Positions 36,058-47,301 are shown, counted from the stretch's first letter. The stretch is DNA of 64,000 bases from Wallemia ichthyophaga EXF-994 (GCF_000400465.1 NW_008806275.1:660728-724727), one strand, 5' to 3'. Notes: generated by a model not told the origin, from the letters alone. Program-made: numbers and translations.

Positions 36058-37180
36058 CTAGTGGTGGCGACGAGCGTGTTGAGCGTGCTGGTTGTGCATG
36101 TCTCTCTTGACTCTCTTGGTCGTCATTTTGGCGTTAGAGTTCAATCTTCTTTGGACAGATTGGCCACGACATTGTGCCCATTGGTCTTTGCAGGTGAAGT
36201 CAGTGCCTGGGACGTAGTCCTTGTTGCATTGAGTCCACTTAGACTCGCACTCATCCTCATTTGCTTGAGTTGCACACGATGGGTTTGAGGACGCGGTGTT
36301 TGAGTCGTCGTTGCAAGTTGATGACTCGTCTTCCTCATCAGCACCGTCATCTTGCTTATCACTGTCTGTGGATTGGGAGTCGTCGTTGCTTCTATAGGAA
36401 GCTTGACCACCTTGACCGACGGTAACAAGTGGTGGACCAGGGAACTGGTATTGTTCGTCAGAGTGTACGTTGTAGATACCACCACCGCTAATAGATAAGC
36501 CAGGGTCAGACCAGCTGTAAGTACCAGGGAAGCTACCCCAAGCGTCGTTACTGTAAGTGTTGCTGCCACCGCTACCGTAGATATGGAATGAAACACAAGA
36601 TGGGTAGTATTGTGGCTTTTGTGCGTGAAGGGAGATAATCTCAGTTCTCATGAGGTAGTCGCCTGTAGTAATCAACTGTGAGTCAATGTACTTTGAAAAG
36701 AAAAACACACCCACCCTCTTCGAGATCCCATGGGATGGTGATGGTGTAACCAGCGCTGTTCATCAAAGAAGCTTGCTTCCATTGGCCATTCTCGAAACCT
36801 TTTTGATCAATCTTGAACCAGTTTGCCGAGTCAGCGTTCATGGTCGAACAGTCACCGCTCCAGCAGCGGGCCAAGTAGGTGATAATTGGACCCGTGTTAT
36901 GTGGCCATTGTGAGTATTGCGTCTCCTCCCAGTAGATGTTCATGGAAGAGCCAGCTCCGATGTAGCCTTTGCCATTGGCGTAAGCGTTTGGACCGCAGAA
37001 CATGTCTGGTGAGTATGGGTCCTTGATAGGGTTGATACCAGCGGTCCATTCGGCAGCGCCAGGAGACGCTTGGTTTGGCTCTGGACCATTGAAGCCTTGG
37101 CCTTCAACGTTAATGTACGACACGATACCGTGAGCGAGTGCAGAGCTAGCTAACGAGAGTGCGGCAACTGTCTTAAACAT
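36058..37180 (-). CDS. AA9 lytic polysaccharide monooxygenase B with Cys-rich tail
   Basis: Exons 37180-36715 and 36662-36058; 52-nt intron. 356 aa. Signal peptide ends SSALA, followed by HGIVSYINVEGQGF (copper His1), WPHNTGPIITYLARC (second His) and QYYPSCVSFH (axial site). Catalytic domain is close to paralogue A. The linker is different (Ser/Asp/Glu-rich, with an extra CNDD...CATQ cysteine pair), yet the terminal module CESKWTQC...CRGQ keeps the identical C-X6-C-X11-C-X6-C spacing, followed by QRRL and a His/Arg-rich end (HAQHARRHH). The role of this tail is unknown. Confidence 0.9.
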
Positions 37181-38005
37181 TTTCGTTCGTAAGTAAGGAC
37201 CGGCCTTGAATTTGGATCTAAAGTACAAGAAGAAAGAACGCACGTCCCTTTATACGTAAAATTTGTAGGGTTACACTGGCGGACGGCACTAAACGTCACT
37301 TAGTAGTTTTAAGCGTGTGAGGACAAGCACCGCTATAATAAACGCGTATATAAATAAGGTTGACTTACTTTTGGGATAATTCGTGGAGTGCCTATTGAAG
37401 GGGGCTAGCTTTACGTGACATGTTCGAGACCTGGCGATGACGAGGAGACGTTCTCTAACATCTATTTTTGTTTTCAAGGGCAGCTCAGAGCACAAACGAG
37501 TGCGTTATGGGAAATTTGTGCATTTCATACATGTCATCAGTTGAAGTGGTGTTTTGAGGCTGTGATTGGTATATACGCACGTGCTTAGAAGCCATGTAGC
37601 TAGAGCCACGAGTATATTTGCATTTAAGCGTGTTTTGAAACTATTCCACACAGCTTCATTGGTGGATGTAGACAGCTGTGCGCTGTACCAGAGACCTTAT
37701 TAAGCGGACGATAAGAGCTTCGAAAGGGAGCGACGAGTAGAGCGCGCAATTTATCGCCCCCACTGACACCCGCAAAGTCAAAATCACTTGCCCACAATTG
37801 ATGACTCAAGAAGGCTGCGCCGGAGACTGAAAACTTTAACAGTCGTCTAGCGTCAAAAGAGAAAAGAGAGCACAGACGAAGTTCTCAGTCTTTTTGTAGT
37901 ACCACTCACCTGAAATTGCAAAATTAATTTTAAAATCTCTGACCAGCAGTTACTCTGATCCAAGATTTTGGATTTTCCCGACCACGACCTTGGAAATTGG
38001 ATAAA
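37181..38005. other. Divergent intergenic region, AA9 B / PBS2
   Basis: 825 bp between divergent start codons, probably containing both promoters. GACCGGC lies at 37198-37204, 18 bp upstream of the AA9 B start. A CACGTG E-box is at about 37578. No gene recognised. Confidence 0.5.
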
Positions 38006-39730
38006 ATGAGCATGAACAGTAAAGATATAGATAAATTAGAAGCGTCGTCTTCAGAAGAGGAGGAGGAGATAAAGGAGAAATATGATAGCCACAGTCGGCC
38101 GTCATCTTCCAACAGCACGACGCCGGCGAATCCAGCGAGTGCGAATCCTACAAAGTCGCACAATCACGGCAGCACATCGCCAACGACGCCACGCCTGCCG
38201 AGCAGCTTAGCAGCGAAAATGGCAGCGATGGTGAATAGAGGCAGAGTATCGAAAGAAAGAGACACTGGCAGCACGAGCAGCGGTGGTAATGTGAGCAACA
38301 TGCAATCGAAAGGTGGCCAGCCAGTGGGAGCTGGGCTTCGGAGCATGCGTCAAGCGCCCCTCCCGCCGAACCAGCTGCGTGAGAAGATGGAAGCCATGTC
38401 AATGAATGACAAGGTGGAAGTGGAGAGGTCATCTCCACAGCAGAAAACAGCAGCAACGCCCTCACCCCCTGGTGGACTCGCAGCGAGACGGGGTATGAAA
38501 CTTAGCATGAACAACAACCCCGCGCCACCAGCAGGCAACACACCCAAAAAGCGTGGCCCGCCTGGAAAGCTGAACCTCAGCAACGATGACGGCAAGCACG
38601 ATACCCCTTTCTCCAAATTCTCAGACATCGTTGACCCTTCTGGTAAACTCAATTTCGGAGAAGGGAAGGCAGTGCTGCATGCATCAGGAGTCAACTTTTC
38701 CACCGGGCACTCATTTAATATTAAAATCGAAGATCTAGAACTGCAGGAGGAGCTTGGCAGGGGAGCGTACGGAGGGGTGCGCAAAGCCAAGCACAGATCG
38801 ACAGGCGTGGTGATGGCAATTAAGGAGATACAATTAGAACTAGACAAGAGTAAACTCGCAGGTATTGCTATGGAATTGGATATCCTTCATCGCGCAGTCA
38901 AGCCCCAGATAGTTGAGTTTTACGGTGCATTCTTCGTCGAAGGCTGTATTTTTTACTGCATGGAGTTCATGGATGCGGGATCGCTCGATAAACTCTACTC
39001 GCCTACATTCGGTGTACCCGAGGATATCCTAGCGTTTGTGACGAAGAATCTGATCATTGGATTACAATTCCTCAAAGATGATCTGCAGATTATACACAGA
39101 GGTGGGTGTGTGTTGATTTGGTTGACTGGATTCTAACACTTCTTCCAGACGTCAAACCCACAAACGTGCTAATCAACAGACGCGGTAAAGTCAAGATATG
39201 TGATTTCGGTGTATCGGGACAACTCGAGAAGTCACTAGCCAAGACCAACATAGGATGTCAATCGTACATGGCAGTGAGTGGGAGATATACGCATGTTTAC
39301 ACCTTACTAACAGAATACATAGCCAGAAAGAATACAGTCACCAGAAAGTGGTGTGCACGCCTCGTTTTACACTGTAAGCTCCGACGTTTGGAGTCTAGGA
39401 TTAACAATGGTGGAGTGTTCGCGCGGTGAATACCCATACTCTTTCTCGAATGTCCTCGCGCAACTGCAGGAGATAGTCAAAGGACCAGCGCCCGAACTGC
39501 CAGCTACATACTCGGAAACGGCAAAGGACTTTATACACTCGACGCTGCGCAAGGACCCGAACGCGCGACCACAATACCAGGAATTACTGGAACATCCCTT
39601 CCTTGCATATGACAAAGAGCCAGATGTGTTTAGGTGGATTGAAGACGCACTGAGGGCTAAGAACGGCGGCAACTTGCCAGATTCGATACCAGAGTCTGAA
39701 CCTAGTCATCATTATGAGAGGTCGCATTAG
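38006..39730 (+). CDS. PBS2: MAP kinase kinase of the HOG pathway (Pbs2/Wis1 type)
   Basis: Exons 38006-39101, 39149-39273, 39323-39730; 542 aa. Dual-specificity kinase expected to activate the Hog1 p38-type MAPK in osmotic and other stress. About 240 N-terminal residues are disordered (Ser, Pro, Lys-rich docking region). The kinase domain shows [11 protein letters not shown] (P-loop), [13 protein letters not shown] (Lys), [13 protein letters not shown] (rebuilt over intron 1), CDFGVSGQL, activation loop [18 protein letters not shown] with Ser and Thr phosphosites, and [12 protein letters not shown]. The [19 protein letters not shown] lead-in and [22 protein letters not shown] are typical of Pbs2 and not of Ste7 or Mkk1. 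Confidence 0.94.
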
Positions 39731-39786
39731 AGTGGTATTAATTGACATGTGTAATTTTGATTCTATTTCTTTTATGTTGTGGGTTG

Positions 39787-40632
39787 ATGAATGGCGTTGA
39801 TGGGGTGATCGACCGGTGGACCGAGTATCAGTGGAAAATAAGAGAAAGAGCTGTGTATGAGGATGAGGATGGGGATAATAATGAGGGCAATTATAATGCT
39901 ACAGATACAAACGAATTCAGTCCCGTCGTGCATCACCTACCACAGCGCGCACTCGATGTAAAAACAGAAATAGTTGGAGGAATAGACATAACACCCGCCT
40001 CGTCATCGCATGACGAATGCATAGTAACGATAGTTGTTCTATCCGTCCACGCCCAGCGCGTGCTCTACACGTATCACGAGGCGCACGCAATCAGCGAACC
40101 GTACGTTCCTTCGTATCTAGCGATGCGGGAGAGCGGGCCAATACGCAGGGCGTACACCAACTTCACAGCGCACACGCTCAATCCGATGCACACACCCGCC
40201 GTGTGGCTGATAGACGGCAATGGCAGGCTTCACGAGAGGGAAGCAGGACTAGCTACGCAGGTTGGCGTCGAGCTCGGTATAAGGACGGTGGGGGTGACTA
40301 AGAATTACTATCCAATGACCCATTTCCACGGTGCACTCAGCCATCCCAAGCTGTTTAAAGGGCTGGCTCAACAACTACTCAATAGGCGCGGCGATTGGAT
40401 TGGGTTGCCTGGCGCGTCTGAGAATGCTTCTGCTAACACCTACATCGGCGCTGCTCTCCTCACCGGACGCAATGCTACCAATCCAGTCTTCGTGTCAGCG
40501 GGTCATAGATGTTCATTGCAATTCGCCCTAAGTGTCACATACGCTCTCTCTAAACACCGCATTCCTTTGCCAATTGCCCTTGCTGATAAGGCGGGCAGGC
40601 AGTATATGCGAGAACACAGCTACCACTGCTAA
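39787..40632 (+). CDS. Endonuclease V (inosine-specific)
   Basis: Single exon, 281 aa, starting 56 bp after the PBS2 stop; ATG 39787 is the first in-frame start. EndoV nicks nucleic acid next to deaminated purines; eukaryotic forms favour inosine in RNA. Seen: IVGGIDIT (first metal Asp), EPYVPSYLAMRE (Glu), WLIDGNGRLHERE (Asp), GLATQVGVELGIRTVGVTKN, and a C-terminal PLPIALADKAGR. The usual HPR and AxH positions read HER and ATQ here, which may mark divergence. An acidic insertion (YEDEDGDNNEGN) sits near the N-terminus. Confidence 0.9.
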   Translation: MNGVDGVIDRWTEYQWKIRERAVYEDEDGDNNEGNYNATDTNEFSPVVHHLPQRALDVKTEIVGGIDITPASSSHDECIVTIVVLSVHAQRVLYTYHEAHAISEPYVPSYLAMRESGPIRRAYTNFTAHTLNPMHTPAVWLIDGNGRLHEREAGLATQVGVELGIRTVGVTKNYYPMTHFHGALSHPKLFKGLAQQLLNRRGDWIGLPGASENASANTYIGAALLTGRNATNPVFVSAGHRCSLQFALSVTYALSKHRIPLPIALADKAGRQYMREHSYHC

Positions 40633-40787
40633 TATTGATAAAAAATCATGCTATGAATTTGTATGTGAATGACATGTGTAATGATAATATGAAATATATA
40701 AGAAATTGAAAGTTGAGTTAGTTAGTTTCTCACTTTGAAAGTAGGTTCGATGAAATCCAGCTTGTTGCTATATCCACTGCGATGCTC

Positions 40788-42565
40788 TTACTTGGCAAGC
40801 TTGGGACCAGCGTTGATGACAGCCTGGGAAAGACCTTGGGCATACTTGTCGAAAGCACCGTTAAAGAGACCGCCAAGCTTGTTAATCTCCTTGTCAAGTG
40901 CAGCAGTGTCCTTCCATGCTTTCGATGGGTTGAGAAGCTCTGAAGGCACGCCTTCGATGCTCTTTGGAATCTGGAGGTTGAAGATGGAGAAAGGCTCGAA
41001 TTCACTCTTGCCCAAGCTGCCGTCGTGGATGGCGTTGATGATAGCACGAGTGTACTTCAATGGACACCTCTTGCCAACACCAAACTTACCACCAACCCAA
41101 CCAGTGTTGATCAACCAGCAGTTAGTGTTGGCTTTGTTCATCCTCTCTGCCAACATCTTGGCATATCTACCTGGATGCAATACGATGAATGGCTGACCGT
41201 AGCAAGTGGAGAATGTTGGTGATGGCTCCAAAATACCATCCTCAGTTCCAGGCGTCTTGGAGGTGTAACCTGCAATAAAGTGGTATTGGGCTTGCTCTTC
41301 GGTGAGTTTGCTGACTGGTGGTAAAACACCATAAGCATCACAAGTCAACATGATGATATTTGATGGTTGATTTCTACTCAGGCAAGGTATTTTGGCGTTC
41401 TCAATGTACTCGATTGGATAAGCGCATCTAGTGTTCTCGGTGATCATGACATCTTCATAGTTTGGTTCGCGTGTACGAGAATCATAGACGACGTTTTCTA
41501 AAACAGAGCCAAATTTGATAGCGTTGTAGATTTCAGGCTCCTTCTCTTTAGAGAGACCGATAGTCTTGGCGTAACAGCCACCTTCGATGTTGAAGACACC
41601 GTTATCAGCCCAAACGTGTTCATCGTCACCGATAAGTTTGCGTTGGGGGTCTGCAGAGAGAGTGGTCTTGCCTGTACCACTCAAACCGAAGAAGAGAGTG
41701 ACGTCACCTTTCTCACCCTCGTTGGCGGAAGAGTGCAAAGACAATTGACCAAATTTGACTGGTTGGAGATAGTGCATGACAGAGAAGATACCCTTCTTCA
41801 TTTCACCAGCGTATTCGGTACCTAGGATAACCATTTCCATACGCTTGAAGTTAATTTCAACCGAGGTGGCGGAAGTCATACCGGCAGTGAATCTGTTGGC
41901 TGGGAATTGACCAGCGTTGTAGATGGTAAAGTCAGGTTCGCCCCAATTGTCCAATTCCTCTTTGGATGGTCTGATAAGCATATTCTGCATGAAGAGAGCA
42001 TGGTATGCTCTAGCACAGATGACTCTAACTTTGATTCTGTACTTTGGATCCCAGCCAGCGAAAGCGTCAACGACGTAAACATCATCGCGTGTGTTGAGGT
42101 AATCGATGGCACTGAGTGGGAGTATGAGATCATAGAAGAATGATAAAGACGTCTACTCACCGTTCGCGATTAATTTCAAAAACATGCTCAGGCATTCTGA
42201 TATTCACAGGGCCCCACCAGATATCGTCCATAGAGGTCTCTTCAAAGACGATACGCTTGTCGCGGGGACTGCGGCCAGTCTTCTTACCAGAGAAGTTGAT
42301 GAGAGCGCCGTTGGAGGAAATAACAGCGCCTTCTTTCTGGACAGCGTCTTCGTAGAGCTGAGCGACGGCAGAGTTACGCTGAGGGTGGGGTAAGATGGGT
42401 GAAATGGACGGGTAGCCATCAACTCACCTTCACATGAATTCTATCCACTTCAAAACCAGCGTCTGAGAGAGAATGCAATTCATTTGGGAGAGCTGTGATT
42501 GGTTAGAATGGACTAGCCTGTATGAATCCCAACACACTAAGAAATTGCTGCTTATTTAAAGACAT
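40788..42565 (-). CDS. PCK1: Phosphoenolpyruvate carboxykinase (ATP)
   Basis: Exons 42565-42538 (28 nt), 42492-42428, 42378-42161, 42111-40788; 544 aa. Key gluconeogenic step, oxaloacetate plus ATP to PEP. Seen: [16 protein letters not shown] region, [19 protein letters not shown]-type junction, [27 protein letters not shown], kinase-1a [42 protein letters not shown] and [15 protein letters not shown]. Normal fungal length. In fungi this gene is usually repressed by glucose; no specific operator was identified here. Confidence 0.97.
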
Positions 42566-43397
42566 ATTGTAAAATCCAAGTTGGTTGTACAGGATAAAGA
42601 GTATTTTCCCCTTTTTTAAATATCTCGGCACTGCACGGTTACCACGAGTAGCATATGACATTAGACGGAGTGACCGAATTATTTTCATTTTTAGTTTTAA
42701 ATGTGTGTGATTTGAGGGTATATTAGGTTATTTACGGTGATATATGGTTATATTAGGTTATATTCACGTTATCATATGCAGTTCCTGTCAGTATCCCGTG
42801 TTCAATCGAATTGAAACGCGTTCAAATGTGTTCATTGAGCTGATTTGATCAATAATCGAGATATATCTCAATTATTATTTAATTCATCATCTAGTTATAT
42901 CCAAATACACACAAAAACACACACTCTCTCTCAAATCTTCATTCTAATTCCTGCGGCTACAACATCTTTTCTAGTCGCTTAGCGAAGATGCGAGATTGAT
43001 AGGTACGAGGTGATCGTAGTTTGTTTAATTAATATATTCTTAGTCTGTATCTTCTGTGTATTCATTCTGTGTTCCTTGTCTTCGCCGCTTTGTTTATCCC
43101 TGTTGCTTGGCAGTGCGCTTGCAAATCATCTTGGCAGATAGATGCCAAGCTGGGGTAGTATTTCCGAGTTTAAATGGTGTAAGCGGGGTTATTCAGGGTG
43201 GCGTGCAGTTTAACTGGTCATATCACTAGTAAAATTGCGCTGTCTGATGACATGTATATTAGTAGATACACTCGGATATACTCGGATATACTCAGATACC
43301 CTCAGATATTCTCGATTATACCGTAATAAATAATTATCTATTAATAACGACTATAATATTAATGCGATTAAACATTTGGGTATAGACGATTCCCTCG
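42566..43397. other. Intergenic region upstream of PCK1
   Basis: 832 bp between the PCK1 start and the 3' end of the disordered-protein gene. AT-rich, with repeated GGTTATATTA-like words at 42718-42765 and the 10-bp tandem array listed separately. Likely contains the PCK1 promoter. Confidence 0.5.
43271..43320. repeat. Five-unit 10-bp tandem repeat (CTCRGATATA)
   Basis: Five consecutive 10-mers, the first two identical (CTCGGATATA) and the rest with 1-4 changes. A small, decaying minisatellite close to the 3' end of the neighbouring gene. Confidence 0.8.
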
Positions 43398-46190
43398 TCA
43401 TTTAACCTGATTACTCTCCTCCCTCTTATTACGCTCCCTACGCATTTTCAAACTACGCAGCATCTCCTCCAACTCCTTCATGCTCGCCTTTGGTCTCATT
43501 CCGTTTTCTGACTGTGACGACAGTGGCGAAATATTGCTACCGGTGCTGCTCATTGATGGGTGAGCGTGGTATCTCTTTGAGTTTGTGGGTGTGTGCATCG
43601 GTGTATTTGTCTGTATTGGTTGCGGTTGCGTTCGCGGTTTATAAAACAAATCTTCTTTGTTGTTCTCCCCATCACCATCACCAATCTCGACCACCTCACC
43701 CCCCTCGTCTTCAGCCACTTGCCCAAGTCTACCACTGCACTGCCTCGATATTCCCATATTGAGGCTGTTCAAATACGCATCAGTGCTTAAGCGCTTAGAC
43801 AGTGAATCGCCGGGTGTGTTGAATGTCATATTAGCGTCACTATTTGCGAATGGGTGGGGTGTCTGCGAGGCATGCTGGGTGTTTTGGGTGTTTTGAGTGT
43901 GTTGGTGCTGGGGTTGCATGAGATGCTCATCATGCCCCGAATTTCGCAGTCGTTCAGCAGAACGCAGCTTATTATTCACCATTTCCACGTCAAGTGCTAA
44001 TCTCGATCCTGATTCTGGTGGGTGCACAAATCGCAGCAAATCAACAGACGGGTTTATCGCTCTATGACTCCTACTTGCAGTACTTATATTAGCCGATTCT
44101 GGTGCATTCCATCCACTTGCACTTGCACCTGGACTTGCTCCTGAATCAATCGCCTCTGGACTTTTGTCTTTTTCTTTACACATCTGCTCCACCCCCACTT
44201 CCACTCCTACTTCCTCAGGCCATCTACGTGGTATAGGGTGGGTGGTAAATGTAGTGTATGACTTCTTTTCTATCGACTCCTGCGCTCTTCTCCTCGGCGA
44301 CTTTCGTGGAATTGGCGGTGTAGGTAGTGGGTAACCAAGGAAGACAGGGTGATCTATATCTCTACTCGGCGGATTTGGTGAAGTATGCATATCAGTAAAA
44401 GTATTTTCCTGTGGTGGGAGCGTGATTGTAACCGCTGGTGCAACTTCTCTGCTGTGCGTCACAAGTAAGTAATACCATCCAATCCAACACAATGTACTCA
44501 CTCACCTTCTGCCTTCACCTTTGCGTCTGCGACTATCTTCTCCATTGAGAAAATCGCCTGGTGCATCATGTGCATCACTAGTATGCGACACATCTACCCC
44601 CATTGCTGGGCTAGGTCTAGTAAGTGACGCTTGAGATACACCTCTCGACGCTTGCATGATATCGCCAGTGCGGATAGGGGGTAAGGGAGCATCACGCAAC
44701 TCTTCCATTACGCTGCTCGTGCTGTTGGTGTTGCTACTATCACGTGTATCGTGTACGTGTGTGCCGTGTGCGCTGTGCACACCTGGCAACAGTGTTGCTG
44801 ATGGTGGTGGACGATGATCGAGTGTAGCGACATCAGAAGCAATGCTGCGATTGGCTAGGCTGTCATTCACTTCTGACTCCTCCCCATTCCCCTTTTCCAC
44901 GGCGTGGTAGGCGAGGTAGGTGTCGTATGCCATGCTTCGGCTGCTCGTTGCTGACATACTCCTCGATGAGGAATTAGGAGCACTCTCACGGCTACTCCCA
45001 CTCCCACTCCCACTCCCGCGACTATGACTGCTCCTTTTCCCACTCACTCCCCCACCTCGCCGCCGCAACTTGGTTTTGGTGTATTCGCTCCCAGTGATAA
45101 TCGACTTGGAGGGTGAGTATCTCTTCGAACTTCCGCGCTGCGGTATGACGATGCGACGATTTTGTGTATGTGATGAGTGTTCGTCGGTGGACGTAGCGAC
45201 GCTCCTCGCCGTGGGCGTGGCGGGCGTGGGCGTGGGAGTGGGAGTAGCAGGAATAGCAGATTGCATATGCGAGCTGCCGGGTGGTGCCGGGGAGGAGCTA
45301 GTAACAGCGAGGCCAACTTGGCTGGTAGATGGTGACGGATCAACTGTCTGTGCACCGTATGCATAACCATACCCATCGTCATCGCGCACCTGCCCATTAT
45401 CGATGCGTATCCTGTCGCGCTCTCTCAACACATTCACACTGTCTTTCCCCTGGTTGCTTATGTGCAAATTAAACCCACTCGTCTCGACGCGTAGGTGCAG
45501 ATCATTCGGGTGGGTGTTCTCCTTGTCCTTGTTGAATGTCCACGCTTGGCTTAGCACTCTCCCACACCCGAGTACTCCTTCCTCTTGGCTGCGCGCCAGG
45601 TGTATCTCGAGCGGCTTGCTAGGAACACTCAGGCTTTGTGAGTGCGCCAGTGACGATTTGGTGGAGGATGTAGAGCCTTTGCGGGAGTGCTGAGGGTGCT
45701 GAGATTGCCTTGGAGGCGATGAATACTTCTGAGCCGGCTGCTTCTTGGGCGATAACTGCCGCACCTGCCTATTCAATGGCTCTGTATTTGAAAAGTGCCT
45801 GCTGATAGAATTCGAAGATCGTGCAAGTGGGCTATTCCCCAGTCTCTGCCAGTAATTTCTCTCTAGATCGAGAAGATGGGCCTGGTGGAGAACATTGGAG
45901 ATATTCTGGTGATCGTCCCAGCCATTTTCAAGAATGGGTGATGGCTGTGGGGCAGACGCAGACCTGCGACGGTGATTGAGGGTGTCTTGTGGTATATGAG
46001 GATGAGGAGGAGGATTTGGATGGAATAAATGCTTTAAGCTATCGCCTCTGTTGTGCTGTTTTTGGTGTACGACGCTGGGAGATTCACCGATATGGGCGTC
46101 GTCGATAAGGCTCGGAGGAGGGAGATAAGAACGATTAGAAGGTTTATAGGCCGTGTATTTCTTTTCTTTTTTGTTGAATATCTTGTTCAT
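43398..46190 (-). CDS. Large disordered Ser/Pro-rich protein, function unknown
   Basis: Exons 46190-44506 and 44451-43398, 54-nt intron, phase 2; about 912 aa. I recognise no catalytic domain. The N-terminus (MNKIFNKKEKKYTAYKP) is basic. Around residues 210-270 a more ordered stretch (LEIHLARSQEEG, QAWTFNKDKENTHPNDLHLRVE, FNLHISNQGKDSVNVLRERDRIRID) could be a small beta-rich domain. The rest is low complexity: Ser/Pro/His, Gly-Ser repeats, and TPTPTPAT. The C-terminus has a helical, basic segment (MKELEEMLRSLKMRRERNKRE) likely to be a short coiled coil. Many Ser-Pro and Arg-x-x-Ser sites suggest regulation by phosphorylation (inference). Confidence 0.7.
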
Positions 46191-46225
46191 TGCATCTTCC
46201 CCCTTAACGTTCCAGATAGAAAGTG
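46191..46225. promoter_or_regulatory. 35-bp divergent promoter region
   Basis: Start codons at 46190 (minus) and 46226 (plus) are only 35 bp apart, the tightest divergent pair in the window. Confidence 0.5.
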
Positions 46226-46839
46226 ATGTTCTCTAAATTCGACAAAACTCAAATTGGTAACTCGACTGCCATCAAATCTTCGGTACAGAGAGCTATCAGA
46301 CAGAAATTGCTCGATCAGTTTGAAGGACTTAGAGTGAACGACGGCGCGTTACTCGAACAAATTTGGCCAAAGAAGGAATCTATCTCACTCATTAAATGCC
46401 ACAATCAGCTTCAGCTTCTCTCCTTCAACGGATTTCCCCTTTTCTTCCAATCCCACGATGACCCTTACGTACCTACGTTGAGACTTCTTCATTTGTGTGC
46501 GTTTTTACTGCTTTTCGAGGGGAAAATTCTTACTAACTGATCACAGACCCCCACCTTCTCCCTCCAGTCACCGTCGACAGAGGCGCTATCAGATTCCTAA
46601 TAGCAGGTGCAAACGTCATGTCTCCCGGTTTGACATCGAAAGGCGGTCAACTACCCCCACCTGAAAAATCCTACCCAGCTAACACTATCGTATCCATCTT
46701 TGCTGAAGGTAAGGTTCATCCTGTCGCTATAGGTATCTGCAAAACCTCCACCGAAGAAATCAAAAAAGTTAACAAAGGCATCGGCATTGATCTTCTCCAT
46801 TTCGTTGGTGATGGTCTCTATAAGTTTGAAAGAATCTGA
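46226..46839 (+). CDS. TMA20: Tma20/MCTS1 translation factor (PUA domain)
   Basis: Exons 46226-46496 and 46547-46839; 187 aa, normal length. The protein pairs with Tma22/DENR to promote recycling of 40S subunits and reinitiation. Seen: MFSKFDKTQI, VQRAIRQKLLDQF, IWPKKESISLIKCHNQL, YVPTLRLLHLYPHLLP (across the intron), VDRGAIRFLIAGANVMSPGLTSKGG (PUA core), AEGKVHPVAIGI and NKGIGIDLLHFVGDGLY. A GTG codon two bases upstream of the ATG is in frame but is not needed. Confidence 0.95.
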
Positions 46840-47229
46840 TTTATTACATAGATGTATTTTAGCGTTGATTTGTGTGTGTTTTGTGTGGATTTTGTGTTAA
46901 AAGTGATTGTGAAGCTTGAGTTAGTAAATCACTGGTTTTTTAAATTAAGCGCTCATCTTTTTGCTCCAATTTTCGGTTCCGAGTAGTCTCTCAAAGTAAC
47001 TCCACGAACCGTTCTTAACCTCAAACAAGGTAGATAGCACCCAACATATACTCCAAAAACCACTTAATCAAGCTCATGCTAGTCAAATCACCTGTATAAT
47101 TAAATTTTACTACAACAGTTTTAAGAGTTTGCAGTTATTATATGAAAATTTGAATTTGATTGTTCAAATATATCAGTTATAAGCAGGGACGTTGTCAACA
47201 ATTCGAATAGTACAACGGTGCTTGCAATC
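46840..47229. other. Intergenic region between TMA20 and tRNA-iMet
   Basis: 390 bp, AT-rich. No gene recognised; likely TMA20 3' UTR and tRNA 5' flank. Confidence 0.45.
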
Positions 47230-47301
47230 AGCTTCGTGGCCAAGAGGAATGGCGTTGGGCTCATAACCCAAAGATCCCCGGATCGAAACCGGGCGAAGCT
47301 A
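47230..47301 (+). tRNA. tRNA-iMet: Initiator tRNA-Met (CAT)
   Basis: 72 nt fold cleanly: acceptor stem AGCTTCG pairs with CGAAGCT; D arm GCC...GGC; anticodon stem TTGGG/CCCAA around CTCATAA (anticodon CAT at 47262-47264); T stem CCCGG/CCGGG. Initiator marks: A1-U72 end pair, three consecutive G-C pairs below the anticodon loop, and the T loop ATCGAAA instead of TTCRANY. No intron. A TTTT run at about 47306 is a plausible Pol III terminator. Confidence 0.95.

Noticed and set aside
40735-41196. 153-codon open frame antisense to PCK1
   Set aside because: Shadow of the highly conserved PCK1 coding strand.
45070-45366. 98-codon plus-strand frame inside the disordered-protein gene
   Set aside because: Antisense to a continuous 1.7-kb coding exon; low-complexity codon shadow.
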